From Novosphingobium sp. SG707 (GTDB lineage: Bacteria > Pseudomonadota > Alphaproteobacteria > Sphingomonadales > Sphingomonadaceae), in assembly GCF_012275515.1 (NCBI RefSeq), contig NZ_JAAZQL010000006.1, positions 62,001 through 126,000 of the forward strand: DNA of 64,000 nt. Direction: 5' to 3'. Each line of letters begins with the position of its first letter. The stretch's first letter is position 1. The notes below the pieces were generated by a model. The model was not told the origin of the DNA and made no database searches. It worked only from the letters and a program-made list of their open reading frames with translations. Positions 7,483 to 17,181 of this stretch are shown one piece after another. The position numbers and the translations under genes were made by a program.

Positions 7483-10335
7483 TCAGCCCTTCTTCTTGCG
7501 GCGGATTTCGCTGCGGGCCGAAAGACCCAGCGCGTCGGCCACCAGGGCGTTCTGTTCGAGCGTGTGGCGCTTGGCGCTGCCCGTGGCAGGCGAGGCCGAA
7601 GCGTGACGACCCGCATAGCGAGCGCGCGAAACCTTGGCCTTGGCATTGGCCAGCGTTTCCTCGATCAGCGGTTCGACGAAGAACCAGGAACCGTTGTTCT
7701 TGGGCTCTTCCTGACACCAGATGACCTCTTCCAGATTGGGCATCTTGGCCAGACGCGCCGCAAGCGGTTCGCCCGGGAAGGGGTAGATCTGTTCGATACG
7801 GATGATCTGCGTATCGGTCATTTCGGCCGCATCGCGCGCCTCGAACAGGTCATAGGCAACCTTGCCCGAGCACAGGACCACGCGGCGCGTATCCTTGTCG
7901 GCGGCGCCGTTGATGTCCGAGAGAATGCGCATGAAGTGGCCTTCGCCCACGAATTCCTCGGCGCTCGATTTCGCCAGAGGATGACGCAGCAGGCTCTTCG
8001 GGCTCATGATGATGAGCGGCTTGCGGAAGCTGCGGTGCATCTGACGACGCAGAACGTGGAAGTAGTTGGCCGGGCTGGTGATGTTGCACACCTGCATGTT
8101 ATCTTCGGCGCAAAGCTGGAGATAACGTTCCAGACGGGCCGACGAGTGCTCCGGACCCTGACCTTCATAGCCGTGGGGCAGCAGCAGCACGAGGCCGTTG
8201 GCGCGGAGCCACTTCGATTCCGAAGAAGCGATGTACTGGTCGATCACGATCTGGGCGCCATTGGCGAAGTCGCCGAACTGACCTTCCCACAGGACAAGCG
8301 TCTTGGGGTCGGCGCTGGCATAGCCATATTCATAGCCCAGCACGCCATATTCCGAGAGCGGGCTGTCATAGACTTCGAAGAAGCCATGCGGCACCGTGGT
8401 CAACGGAACATACTTCTTTTCGGTGGCCTGATCGACCCAGACGGCGTGACGCTGGCTGAATGTGCCGCGACCGCAATCCTGACCCGACAGACGGACCGAA
8501 TAGCCTTCCGAAAGCAGCGAGCCAAAGGCGAGCGCTTCGGCCGTGGCCCAGTCAAAGCCCTGACCGCTGTTGAACATCTCGCGCTTGGCGTCCAGCACAC
8601 GGCCCAGCGTCTTGTGGATCGTCAGATCGCCCGGAACCGAGGTCAGCGTGCGGCCAAGGCTGTCGAACAGCTTCTGTTCGATGCCGGTGGGCACGTTGCG
8701 GCGGGCGCTTTCGGGGTCCATCGGCTGGTTGAAACCGCTCCAGCGACCACCGAACCAGTCGGCCTGATTGGCCTTATAGGTCTTGGCGGCGTCGAAGTGC
8801 TCTTCCAGATGGGCGTTGAAGGCGGCAACCTGTTCCCCAAGGAAACCGGCCGGGATCACGCCTTCACGCTGCAGACGCTCGGCATAGAGTTCCGACACGG
8901 GCTTGTGCGCGCGGATCTTCTGATACATCAGCGGCTGGGTGAAACCGGGCTCATCGCCTTCATTGTGGCCGAAGCGGCGATAGCACCACATGTCGATCAC
9001 GATGTCGCGGCCGAAGGTCTGGCGATAGTCGATCGCCAGCTTGCACGCGAAGGTCACCGCTTCGGGATCATCGCCATTGACGTGCAGCACCGGACACTGA
9101 ATGCCCTTGGCAACGTCGGAAGGATACGGCGAGCCGCGCGAGAACTGCGGGCTGGTGGTGAAGCCGATCTGGTTGTTGATGATGAAGTGGATGCAACCGC
9201 CGGTGTTGTAACCCTTCACGCCCGACAGGCCGAAGCATTCCCACACGATGCCCTGACCGGCAAACGCCGCGTCACCATGGATCAGAACCGGCAGCACCTG
9301 CTTGTGCTTGGCGCCCGGCCCGATGTCGGTGCCGATGTCGTCGCGGATCTGCTGATAGGCGCGAACCTTGCCCAGAACGATGGGATCCACCGTTTCAAGA
9401 TGCGAAGGGTTCGGCATCAGGCTCATGTGAACCTTGATCCCGTCGAAATCGCGGTCGGTGCTGGTGCCAAGGTGATACTTGACGTCGCCCGAGCCGCCCA
9501 CGTCTTCGGGATTGGCGGTGCCGCCCGAGAATTCGTGGAAGATCACCTTGTAGGGCTTGGCCATTACGTTGGCCAACACGTTCAGGCGGCCGCGGTGGGC
9601 CATGCCATAAACGATTTCCTTCACGCCCAGCTGACCGCCATACTTGATGACGGCTTCGAGGGCAGGGATCATCGACTCGCCGCCATCAAGGCCGAAGCGC
9701 TTGGTGCCGACATACTTCTTGCCGCAGAACTTTTCCCACTGTTCGCCGCGAACCACGGCGCCCAGAATGGCCTTCTTGCCCTCTGCGGAAAATTCGATGT
9801 GCTTGTCGGCGCCTTCCATGCGGTCCTGCAGGAAGCGGCGTTCTTCCACATCGGTGATGTGCATGTATTCCAGGCCCACCTTGCCGCAATAGTTTGCGCG
9901 CAGGATGGCGACCAGTTCACGGATCGTGGCCCATTGCAGGCCCATCGTACCGCCCAGATAGATCTTGCGATCCAGCGCGGCGCCGGTGAAACCGTAATAT
10001 TCCGGCGTCATATCGGCGGGCAGATCGGAATGGTGCAGGCCCAGCGGATCGAGGTCCGCCGCCAGATGGCCGCGCACGCGATAGGTGCGGATCAGCATGA
10101 TCGCGCGCAGCGTGTCATTGGCCGCTTCTTCGACCGAAGCGTCGCTGACGGGGGTGCCCGCCTTTTTCGCCGCCGCCTTGATCCCTTCCCTCAGCGTGGT
10201 GGGGTCGAGCGCGCGGGTCAGCTCGTCCTCCGCTGCGCCGCCTACCTGCGGCCAGTTGCGTCGCTGCCAGCTCGGTCCGGGCTGCGGCCCGTCCTGTGCT
10301 GGGTCGGAAAGAAAATCTTGGCTTTCGCTACCCAT
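7483..10335 (-). CDS. sucA: 2-oxoglutarate dehydrogenase E1 component
   Basis: This thiamine-diphosphate enzyme decarboxylates 2-oxoglutarate and succinylates the lipoyl arm of SucB. At 950 residues it has full family length. Visible signatures are RTYRVRGHLAADLDPLG, the GMAHRGRLNVLANV segment, HGDAAFAGQGIVWE and the transketolase-like C-terminal half with SGQDCGRGTFSQRHAV. I placed the start at the ATG at 10335 (MGSESQDFLSD). The reading frame stays open 300 bp further upstream, but that extension is arginine- and proline-rich and overlaps sucD. The gene follows sucD by 172 bp, a gap large enough for its own promoter. Confidence 0.96.
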   Translation of the reverse strand: MGSESQDFLSDPAQDGPQPGPSWQRRNWPQVGGAAEDELTRALDPTTLREGIKAAAKKAGTPVSDASVEEAANDTLRAIMLIRTYRVRGHLAADLDPLGLHHSDLPADMTPEYYGFTGAALDRKIYLGGTMGLQWATIRELVAILRANYCGKVGLEYMHITDVEERRFLQDRMEGADKHIEFSAEGKKAILGAVVRGEQWEKFCGKKYVGTKRFGLDGGESMIPALEAVIKYGGQLGVKEIVYGMAHRGRLNVLANVMAKPYKVIFHEFSGGTANPEDVGGSGDVKYHLGTSTDRDFDGIKVHMSLMPNPSHLETVDPIVLGKVRAYQQIRDDIGTDIGPGAKHKQVLPVLIHGDAAFAGQGIVWECFGLSGVKGYNTGGCIHFIINNQIGFTTSPQFSRGSPYPSDVAKGIQCPVLHVNGDDPEAVTFACKLAIDYRQTFGRDIVIDMWCYRRFGHNEGDEPGFTQPLMYQKIRAHKPVSELYAERLQREGVIPAGFLGEQVAAFNAHLEEHFDAAKTYKANQADWFGGRWSGFNQPMDPESARRNVPTGIEQKLFDSLGRTLTSVPGDLTIHKTLGRVLDAKREMFNSGQGFDWATAEALAFGSLLSEGYSVRLSGQDCGRGTFSQRHAVWVDQATEKKYVPLTTVPHGFFEVYDSPLSEYGVLGYEYGYASADPKTLVLWEGQFGDFANGAQIVIDQYIASSESKWLRANGLVLLLPHGYEGQGPEHSSARLERYLQLCAEDNMQVCNITSPANYFHVLRRQMHRSFRKPLIIMSPKSLLRHPLAKSSAEEFVGEGHFMRILSDINGAADKDTRRVVLCSGKVAYDLFEARDAAEMTDTQIIRIEQIYPFPGEPLAARLAKMPNLEEVIWCQEEPKNNGSWFFVEPLIEETLANAKAKVSRARYAGRHASASPATGSAKRHTLEQNALVADALGLSARSEIRRKKKG

Positions 10336-10507
10336 GGCTTCACCTATTTTCGCACCGGCGCATTTTGCGCGCTGGTGGGGGTTTATTGTGGCGGCTGGTT
10401 CCGAAAGAGCCTCTGGCCCCGGGGAGGAATGGCCGGCACATGGCATTCTTCTAACACCGGGCGTGCTGAACCACAGATGGCCATCACGCCCGGTATTGAA
10501 CTTAAAT

Positions 10508-11398
10508 TCAGCCCTTAAGCACTTCGGCGAGGGTTTCGCCGAGCAGGCTGGGGCTGGCCGAGACCTTGATGCCGGCCTCTTCCATCGCCGCGATCTTGTC
10601 TTCGGCGCCGCCCTGGCCGCCAGAGACGATCGCACCGGCGTGGCCCATGCGGCGGCCCGGAGGAGCCGTGCGGCCCGCGATGAAGCCGGCCATCGGCTTC
10701 TTGCGCCCGCGCTTGGCTTCGTCCTTGAGGAACTGGGCCGCTTCTTCTTCGGCGCTGCCGCCGATTTCGCCGATCATGATGATCGACTTGGTGGCTTCGT
10801 CGGCCAGGAAGAGTTCGAGCACGTCGATGAAGTTGGTGCCGTTGACCGGGTCGCCGCCGATGCCGACAGCGGTGGTCTGACCCAGGCCGATGTTGGTGGT
10901 CTGGAACACCGCTTCATAGGTCAGCGTGCCCGAGCGCGAGACCACGCCGACCGAGCCTTCCTTGAAGATCGAACCGGGCATGATGCCGATCTTGCACTGG
11001 TTCGGCGTCAGCACGCCGGGGCAGTTCGGACCGATCAGGCGCGACTTCGAACCCGAAAGGGCGCGCTTCACGCGGACCATGTCGGCCACGGGGATACCTT
11101 CGGTGATCGCAACGATCAGCTCGATTTCAGCGTCGATCGCTTCGAGGATCGAGTCAGCGGCGAATGGCGGCGGAACATAGATGACCGAGGCGGTCGCGCC
11201 CGAAACAGCCTTGGCTTCGGCAACCGTGTCCCAGATGGGCAGGTTGGTGTCGGCATGGATCGTGCCGCCCTTGCCGGGGGTGACGCCGCCAACCATCTGC
11301 GTGCCGTAGGCCAGCGCCTGCTGCGTGTGGAAAGTGCCGGTCTTGCCGGTCATCCCCTGGGTGATGACCTTGGTATTCTTGTCAATCAGGATCGACAT
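10508..11398 (-). CDS. sucD: succinyl-CoA synthetase, alpha subunit
   Basis: SucD binds CoA and carries the phosphohistidine of succinyl-CoA synthetase, the substrate-level phosphorylation step after 2-oxoglutarate dehydrogenase. Its 296 residues include the CoA-binding TQGMTGKTGTFH stretch at about 14-25 and the active histidine in the GRMGHAGAIVSGG motif near residue 253. The beta-subunit gene sucC, usually directly upstream, is not between mdh and sucD here. It must be elsewhere in the genome. mdh ends 75 bp upstream on the same strand. Confidence 0.97.
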   Translation of the reverse strand: MSILIDKNTKVITQGMTGKTGTFHTQQALAYGTQMVGGVTPGKGGTIHADTNLPIWDTVAEAKAVSGATASVIYVPPPFAADSILEAIDAEIELIVAITEGIPVADMVRVKRALSGSKSRLIGPNCPGVLTPNQCKIGIMPGSIFKEGSVGVVSRSGTLTYEAVFQTTNIGLGQTTAVGIGGDPVNGTNFIDVLELFLADEATKSIIMIGEIGGSAEEEAAQFLKDEAKRGRKKPMAGFIAGRTAPPGRRMGHAGAIVSGGQGGAEDKIAAMEEAGIKVSASPSLLGETLAEVLKG

Positions 11399-11473
11399 TG
11401 GATTCTCCGAGATGGGGAGGAGGTCGTCTTATTGTTTTGGCCCCGGCTTATCACCGGAGCCATATTTTTTCGA

Positions 11474-12436
11474 TCAGGCCAGCGAGGGGTCGATGCCCTT
11501 GCACGCCACCAGCAGTTCCTTCACCGCCTCGACCGAGACGTTCAGGTTGGCCTGGGCTTCTTCGTCCAGCTCGATCTCGATGACCTTTTCCACGCCGCCG
11601 GCGCCGATCATGACCGGAACGCCCACATACAGGTCGTTCACGCCATATTCGCCGTTCACATAGGCGGCCGAAGGCAGGATGCGCTTCTGGTCATTGAGAT
11701 AGGCTTCGGCCATGGCGATTGCCGAGGCGGCCGGAGCGTAGAAAGCCGAACCGGTCTTGAGCAGGCCGACGATCTCGCCGCCGCCCGAGCGGGTGCGGGC
11801 CACGATGGCGTCGATCTTTTCCTGAGTCGACAGGCCCATCTTGATGAGGTCGGGAACGGGGATGCCGTTGACGGTCGAATACTGAACCACCGGCACCATC
11901 GTGTCGCCGTGGCCGCCCAGAACGAAGGTGTTCACGTCGCGGATCGACACGCCGAATTCCCAGGCCAGGAACGTGGTGAAGCGGGCCGAGTCGAGCACGC
12001 CGGCCATGCCGACGACCTTGTTCGCGGGGAGCCCCGAGAATTCGCGCAGAGCCCAGACCATCGCGTCGAGCGGGTTGGTGATGCAGATCACGAAAGCGTC
12101 GGGGCAGTTGTTCTTGATGCCTTCGCCGACAGCCTTCATCACCTTGAGGTTGATGCCGAGCAGATCGTCGCGGCTCATGCCGGGCTTGCGCGGAACGCCC
12201 GCGGTGACGATCACCACATCGGCGCCGGCCAGATCGGCATAATCATTCGTACCAGTGATCTTGGCGTCAAAGCCTTCGACCGGGCCGCACTGCGACAGGT
12301 CAAGAGCCTTGCCCTGAGGAACGCCCTCGACAACGTCGAACAGGACGATGTCGCCCAGTTCCTTTTGCGCTGCCAGATGAGCGAGCGTGCCGCCGATGTT
12401 GCCGGCGCCGATCAGGGCAATCTTCTTGCGAGCCAT
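11474..12436 (-). CDS. mdh: malate dehydrogenase
   Basis: This is an NAD-dependent malate dehydrogenase of the LDH-like type, oxidising malate to oxaloacetate. It has 320 residues, with the Rossmann motif GAGNIGG from residue 10, the substrate arginines in GVPRKPGMSRDDLL, and the catalytic histidine in GGHGDTMVP. It is the first gene of the minus-strand TCA block. The 304-bp region upstream of its start presumably carries the block's promoter. Confidence 0.97.
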   Translation of the reverse strand: MARKKIALIGAGNIGGTLAHLAAQKELGDIVLFDVVEGVPQGKALDLSQCGPVEGFDAKITGTNDYADLAGADVVIVTAGVPRKPGMSRDDLLGINLKVMKAVGEGIKNNCPDAFVICITNPLDAMVWALREFSGLPANKVVGMAGVLDSARFTTFLAWEFGVSIRDVNTFVLGGHGDTMVPVVQYSTVNGIPVPDLIKMGLSTQEKIDAIVARTRSGGGEIVGLLKTGSAFYAPAASAIAMAEAYLNDQKRILPSAAYVNGEYGVNDLYVGVPVMIGAGGVEKVIEIELDEEAQANLNVSVEAVKELLVACKGIDPSLA

Positions 12437-12740
12437 GAACCAATCCTTCCCTACTTGCGGGGCTTCCCCTTGGCCGGAAGTGGCCGCAGGATAGCGGGTG
12501 TTTCACTGACCATCATACGCAGTCCCGCAAGCGCGCAGGTGGCCCTTAACCGAATTGGGGGTGGCCCTATTCCTGTCTTTGCTGCTTTGCAAGGCGGGAA
12601 AAGCATATAAGACGAAAGAGTTTGCGCGACTAATTCGCAATAGCGGAAAGCCTTGCTCCGATAACCGATATGGCAATTAAATTGGCGCAGCTAAGCCATA
12701 TCCGGTTTGGCATACGTAACCATACCGGATGAACAGGCGT
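12437..12740. other. 304-bp intergenic region upstream of mdh
   Basis: No gene is visible. It should hold the promoter for the minus-strand mdh block and the 3' end signals of the GGDEF-EAL gene. Two nested inverted repeats lie near the right side: GATATGGC (12667-12674) with GCCATATC (12695-12702), and ATCCGGT with ACCGGAT spanning about 12700-12730. Neither is followed by a clear T-run, so these are structured DNA or RNA of unknown role. Confidence 0.5.
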
Positions 12741-14750
12741 TCAGGCGTGCTTGCGAGCGGGCGCCGAGTCTTGATGGGGAGTCGCGGGCGCGGCATCGGC
12801 CCCGATCCGGCGGCGCTCCTGCGCCAGCAGCATCGCGGCCAGATAGTCCGGCACGGCCCGGCTGAAATACCAGCCCTGACCCAGCGTGCATCCGGTGTCG
12901 CGCACCGCCTGCACCTGTTCCAGCGTTTCCAGACCTTCGGCCACGATCTCCATCCCCAGCGTCTTGCCCATGGCCGCCACTGCGCAGATGATCGCATGGC
13001 TGGTCGTCCCGGCGCTGAGCCCGGAGATGAAGCTACGGTCGATCTTGATCTTCTTGAAGGGATAGCGGTCCAGATAACCGAGGGACGAATAGCCGGTGCC
13101 GAAATCGTCCAGCGCAAAACGCACGCCGGCCCCGGCCAGTTCGTTGATGAAGGCCGAGGTGTTGGGGCTGTGATCCAGCAATGTGGTTTCGGTGATTTCC
13201 AGCTCAAGGCGGCTGGGGGGCAGTTTCGCCTCACGCAGCGCGTTGAGGATGCCCAGCGCGGCGCCGGGCGCGCGGATCTGGAGCGGGGAGAGGTTGACCG
13301 CCAGGGTCACATCGTCCGGCCACTCGGCAGCGACGCGGGCGGCCTTGGCGGTGATCCAGTTGCCCAGCGTGATGATCGCCCCGCTTTCCTCGGCCACGGG
13401 GATGAATTCATCGGGCCGCAATTCGCCCTTTTCCGGGTGGAACCAGCGCACCAGAGCCTCGAACGCCCGGATCCGCCCGGTTTCCAGATCGACCAGCGGC
13501 TGGAAATGGACGGAAAGCTCATCTCGCTGCAGCGCAAGGCGCAGTTCGGCCTCGATCTCCTTGCGGCGGATCAGGTCACGCGTCATCGCGGGGTTGAAAC
13601 TGACGATCTGCTTGCGTCCGTTCAGCTTGGCATGGTTAAGCGCCAGATCGGCCCCCTGCAGCACGGCCTCCAGATCGGTGCCATGTTCGGGCAGGATCGC
13701 GATGCCGATCGAGCAGCCGATCTCAAGCCGGTCATCATCAATGCGCAGCGGGCGCAGGATGTCGTTCAGGATCGTGTCGGCCACGCCCTTGATGACGGCG
13801 TCGGAGGCGGCCTCAAACGCGATGATGAATTCATCGCCGCCAAACCGCCCGATGCCCGCCCCCACCGGCGCGCTGCGGCGCAGGCGCGCGGCCACCTCGA
13901 CCAGACAGCGGTCGCCCACCTGATGGCCCAGCGTGTCGTTGATTTCCTTGAAGCGGTCGAGATCCAGCCACAGGATCGCCAGCTTGTTGCCCTCTGGGAT
14001 CGCCACAAGGCGTTCGACCAGATGATGGTTAAGCCCCGCTCGATTGAGCAGGCCGGTGACAATGTCGGTGCGCGCCAAATGCTGCATCTTTTCGGCAAGG
14101 CGCTGGCTGGTTTCGGCGCTGGCAATCGAATCGCGCAGCGTGCGGAACACATTGAGCGTGATCGACATCATCGCGGGCAGCACGAGAAACAGCGTGAAGG
14201 CCAGCAACTGGCTGGCCAGATCGGTCTGCATCCCGGCCGCCACGATCACCGGCAGCAGCGCCAGCGCCAATTGCCCGATGGCGATTGCGGGGCGCCCGGC
14301 GTTGCGCGCGGCAATCCCCACCGAATAGGCAATCGCATTGCCCACCATCAGCGTGCGCACCGGCCCCGGCACTGGATGGAAAAACGTCAGCGCGGCGATC
14401 ATCCCGGCCATGATCGAATAGGAAAACGCGCCCAATTCATAAATGATTTCAAGCGCGCGCGCCTTATGCGCCATCCATCGCGGCAGGATGGTCGCGCTGG
14501 CCACGCGCATCAGCGCGATGGCCGACATGACCCAGGCGGCAAGGGTGATGGAGCGGTTGCCCGATTCAATGGCGGCGGTTGCGCTGGTTAAAATCCCGCA
14601 CAGCGCGCCGATCGCCAGCGACGACGGTTGCGTATAGAGCGTGGTGACCAGAATGGCTCTTGCCCGGTCATCAGCAGCATGGGTTTTGAACAAAACCCGC
14701 AACGTGTCGAATAAAGGACGGATCGGACAACTCCCGCTGGACAAGGACAA
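12741..14750 (-). CDS. membrane-anchored GGDEF-EAL cyclic-di-GMP protein
   Basis: This 669-residue protein has several N-terminal membrane helices (about residues 35-210), then a GGDEF domain (about 215-400) and an EAL domain (about 415-650). Both active sites look intact: RFGGDEF for the diguanylate cyclase; EALVRW, ITETTLLDHS, DDFGTGYSSL and EGLET for the phosphodiesterase. It could therefore make or degrade c-di-GMP, and the net activity cannot be told from sequence. It stands alone on the minus strand, 304 bp downstream of which mdh begins. The membrane part has no family I recognise. Confidence 0.92.
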   Translation of the reverse strand: MSLSSGSCPIRPLFDTLRVLFKTHAADDRARAILVTTLYTQPSSLAIGALCGILTSATAAIESGNRSITLAAWVMSAIALMRVASATILPRWMAHKARALEIIYELGAFSYSIMAGMIAALTFFHPVPGPVRTLMVGNAIAYSVGIAARNAGRPAIAIGQLALALLPVIVAAGMQTDLASQLLAFTLFLVLPAMMSITLNVFRTLRDSIASAETSQRLAEKMQHLARTDIVTGLLNRAGLNHHLVERLVAIPEGNKLAILWLDLDRFKEINDTLGHQVGDRCLVEVAARLRRSAPVGAGIGRFGGDEFIIAFEAASDAVIKGVADTILNDILRPLRIDDDRLEIGCSIGIAILPEHGTDLEAVLQGADLALNHAKLNGRKQIVSFNPAMTRDLIRRKEIEAELRLALQRDELSVHFQPLVDLETGRIRAFEALVRWFHPEKGELRPDEFIPVAEESGAIITLGNWITAKAARVAAEWPDDVTLAVNLSPLQIRAPGAALGILNALREAKLPPSRLELEITETTLLDHSPNTSAFINELAGAGVRFALDDFGTGYSSLGYLDRYPFKKIKIDRSFISGLSAGTTSHAIICAVAAMGKTLGMEIVAEGLETLEQVQAVRDTGCTLGQGWYFSRAVPDYLAAMLLAQERRRIGADAAPATPHQDSAPARKHA

Positions 14751-14848
14751 CCTAGGGGAGAACTCGTCACAGATTGGTTAACGACATTGTCAAACGTTCA
14801 AAGTCTGTCGCATTTATACAAAAAATTGCGATGCCGCCAACCGCCCCC

Positions 14849-15184
14849 TTACTCGGGGGAAACCAGCGGCTCAAACTCCTCCACCGAGCGATGCGCCGTG
14901 GCCAGACGGTTGGCCATCTGCCGGTCCAGCTTGCGGCAAATGCCCAGCCAGTGGCGGTATTGATCGCGGTTGCCTTCGAAAAAGGCGCGCAGGGCGATGT
15001 TGCGCGCGCGTTCTGCGGCGCCAAGGCCATGGCGGGCGAAATGTTGCAGGGCGCTGTAGAGCATCACATCGGTTTCGACCTGATTGTCATGGTCATTGGC
15101 CGGTGCGCGCAGCCGGGGGCGGCGTAACACGCGCGCCACAGCGCCGCATTCACCCGCACCTGCCGCTGCAAATCGGATCGACAT
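14849..15184 (-). CDS. small conserved basic protein, function unknown
   Basis: This is a 111-residue soluble protein, rich in Arg and Ala, without signal peptide or membrane helix. The middle, DVMLYSALQHFARHGLGAAERARN, and the RQMANRLATAH segment look helical. The ATG at 15184 is preceded by GAGGA, so I prefer it over a 40-residue longer reading from 15304. I recognise no motif. It lies between the GGDEF-EAL gene and the SleB hydrolase, all on the same strand, with gaps of 98 and 204 bp, so it may have its own promoter. Confidence 0.7.
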   Translation of the reverse strand: MSIRFAAAGAGECGAVARVLRRPRLRAPANDHDNQVETDVMLYSALQHFARHGLGAAERARNIALRAFFEGNRDQYRHWLGICRKLDRQMANRLATAHRSVEEFEPLVSPE

Positions 15185-15388
15185 GCCTGAAAATTCCTCA
15201 ATCTCGATTGATAATCGGCCTCTGTCTATCACATGGGGGCTAAGTCTTCGTGTTTTGCCTTGGTTATCATATCCCTGTCGCGGGTTAACCGAGTTTGCAC
15301 CCATCTTGGATCTACCGAGTGTTAAAATGCCCCGGTGCGCTGCGACAAAAATGGCGTTCCGGGGCGGGTTTAACCGGTCAAACAGGGT

Positions 15389-16645
15389 TTATTCGGGATC
15401 GCTGATCCAGCGCCCGCTGTTCTGATATTCGGGGCGAACATTGTCGCTGCCGGGCAAATTGGTGGCGCGATAGGCATTATCGCCGCCATGGCGCAACGCT
15501 TCGGCGGTATATTGCGGCGCGGCGGCGGCGGGCGTGACCGCCGACGCGCCGCCATGGGGAGCGGGGCCAAAGGTCTGACCCATTTTGGCGGCATAAGCGC
15601 GTTCGATGGCGATCGGGTCGTCCACCAGTTCGCGATTTGCAAAGGCCACACGCTGATGCGGCACGGGCAGCGGCTCGCTGATGGCGTGAACAAAGCGGAA
15701 CGCGCCGGAATCGCCCGCCGGTCCATGCATGCGGTAAAAGCGATGCGCGCCGATCTGGCCGATGAAATTCAGGCTGTCGGCCCAATAGGGATGCACGGCA
15801 AACGTATGATAATGCGTGGCAAGCCCGACCGGCGCATAGACATAGCCGGCCAGTGCGGCGCGGGCCACGGCCTCGGCGCGGCTCCAGAAATAGCGGCTGG
15901 GCTTGCGCATCAGCGCGCCGTCGCAGGTAAAGGTGAACTGGCACCCGGTGGCGCGTTCCGAACCCTGAAACACCACGCCGCACACGCTTTTGGGATAGGC
16001 GGGATGGGCCATGCGGTTGAGCACGACCTGCGCCACGGCGCGCTGGCCATCGTCGGGCTCGCTGGCGGCCTCGTAATAGACCGCGGCGGTCAGGCAGGAG
16101 AGCGCGCGTTCGCGGTCCACCCCATTGGCCAGGCCCGAAAGCGCGCGCGCCGCCGGACCTGATCCGGGCAGGGGCGTTTCATCATCGCCCTGCGCCGCCG
16201 CACCGCCATCCCAATGTAGCCCCGGCGCCATCGCGGCCAGCGCCCCGCGCCAGCCGGTCGCGAGGGCGGGCGCTTCGGCCTCGCGGCTGACGTAATAGTA
16301 GGCCGCGCCCGGCCAACTGTCGCCCGGTTGTTCAAAGGGCATGGGGGCGGTGCTGCTCTGGCCATCGACGGGATCGGCCTCGTCATGGGCGGTTGTGGCG
16401 GCCAGTGCCATCGCTCCGGTGCCTTGCCCGCGCCATGCCTGCACGGCCAAAATCGCCAGCAGGGCGCAGGCCACAGCCAGCAGGCGCTGCATCGTCGCGC
16501 GGCGCAGTTCGGCATTGCGCAGGGCTTTGATTCTCATGCCGTCGCCCCGGCGTAAGCGTGCCGCATGGTCCGGCCGCCCATCGTCGCGCGCGGGCGGGGC
16601 GGATCGCAGGGCATCAAACGCAAGGGAGGCACGCGGGCTGTTCAT
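15389..16645 (-). CDS. SleB-type cell wall hydrolase
   Basis: The C-terminal half holds a Hydrolase_2/SleB domain (CLTAAVYYEAASEP, VAQVVLNRMAHPAYP, GCQFTFTCDG, ATHYHTFAVHPYW), a family that cleaves peptidoglycan glycan strands. The N-terminal part has one hydrophobic segment (LLAVACALLAILAVQAW), so the enzyme is probably anchored in the inner membrane facing the periplasm, with an Ala/Pro-rich linker. I use the ATG at 16645 (MNSPRASLAF). An ATG at 16537 just ahead of the membrane segment is an alternative. Neither has a strong ribosome site. Confidence 0.88.
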   Translation of the reverse strand: MNSPRASLAFDALRSAPPARDDGRPDHAARLRRGDGMRIKALRNAELRRATMQRLLAVACALLAILAVQAWRGQGTGAMALAATTAHDEADPVDGQSSTAPMPFEQPGDSWPGAAYYYVSREAEAPALATGWRGALAAMAPGLHWDGGAAAQGDDETPLPGSGPAARALSGLANGVDRERALSCLTAAVYYEAASEPDDGQRAVAQVVLNRMAHPAYPKSVCGVVFQGSERATGCQFTFTCDGALMRKPSRYFWSRAEAVARAALAGYVYAPVGLATHYHTFAVHPYWADSLNFIGQIGAHRFYRMHGPAGDSGAFRFVHAISEPLPVPHQRVAFANRELVDDPIAIERAYAAKMGQTFGPAPHGGASAVTPAAAAPQYTAEALRHGGDNAYRATNLPGSDNVRPEYQNSGRWISDPE

Positions 16646-16871
16646 CCTGACTTCTCGGCCTTTGGCAAATCGGGCGATTATGGCAAAACACACAATCGTC
16701 GGGGCTGCACCTGCCGAATTGGGGCCGTCTCATTGCGGCACGGAAGGGGCGGATAATCCTTAATGCCTTAATTTGGCGCCCTCCGATCAGGGTTAAAAAA
16801 GCCTTGCCCGCGCCAATCCGGCTGTGCCCCTTGCACCTTTGGGCATGTGGGGCTAGGGGGTCGGCCACGCC

Positions 16872-17052
16872 AACGGTGCCCCTCGCAAGGGGGCTGAAAA
16901 GGGAATTTGCCCGTCCTTGCTTTGCCAAGGAGGGATGCAAAGCTGCCCCCGCAACTGTTTCCGGGCGAGCGTACCGTCATATGCCACTGGGCCGATCGGT
17001 CTGGGAAGGCGGCGGATGCGCGATGACCCCGGATAGCCAGGAGACCTGCCGG
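16872..17052 (+). promoter_or_regulatory. cobalamin (B12) riboswitch
   Basis: Directly upstream of btuB the RNA shows the cobalamin-riboswitch landmarks in order: ACGGTGCC at 16873, GCTGAAAAGGGAA near 16893, CCCCGCAACTG near 16947, GCCACTG at 16983, GGGAAGGC near 17003 and the B12 box AGCCAGGAGACCTGCC at 17035-17050. Bound adenosylcobalamin should repress the btu genes. The rest of the 536-bp region 16646-17181 holds the promoters of btuB and the SleB gene. I see no gene in it. Confidence 0.95.
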
Positions 17053-17181
17053 TGGTTGTCGTTCAGCGCCGGGCGGGGAAGACCGGATGCAGCGCGATGC
17101 CGTCTGTTTCCATGCGCAAGGGGCGCGTGGGGCGGCCTCTCCCGCCACGAACGGCAAATAGCCTTCGTGAGGGAAAGAGCT

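Noticed and set aside
7564..12610. Two large plus-strand frames opposite sucA, sucD and mdh
   Set aside because: Their composition is a mirror of the real genes, with no recognisable domain.
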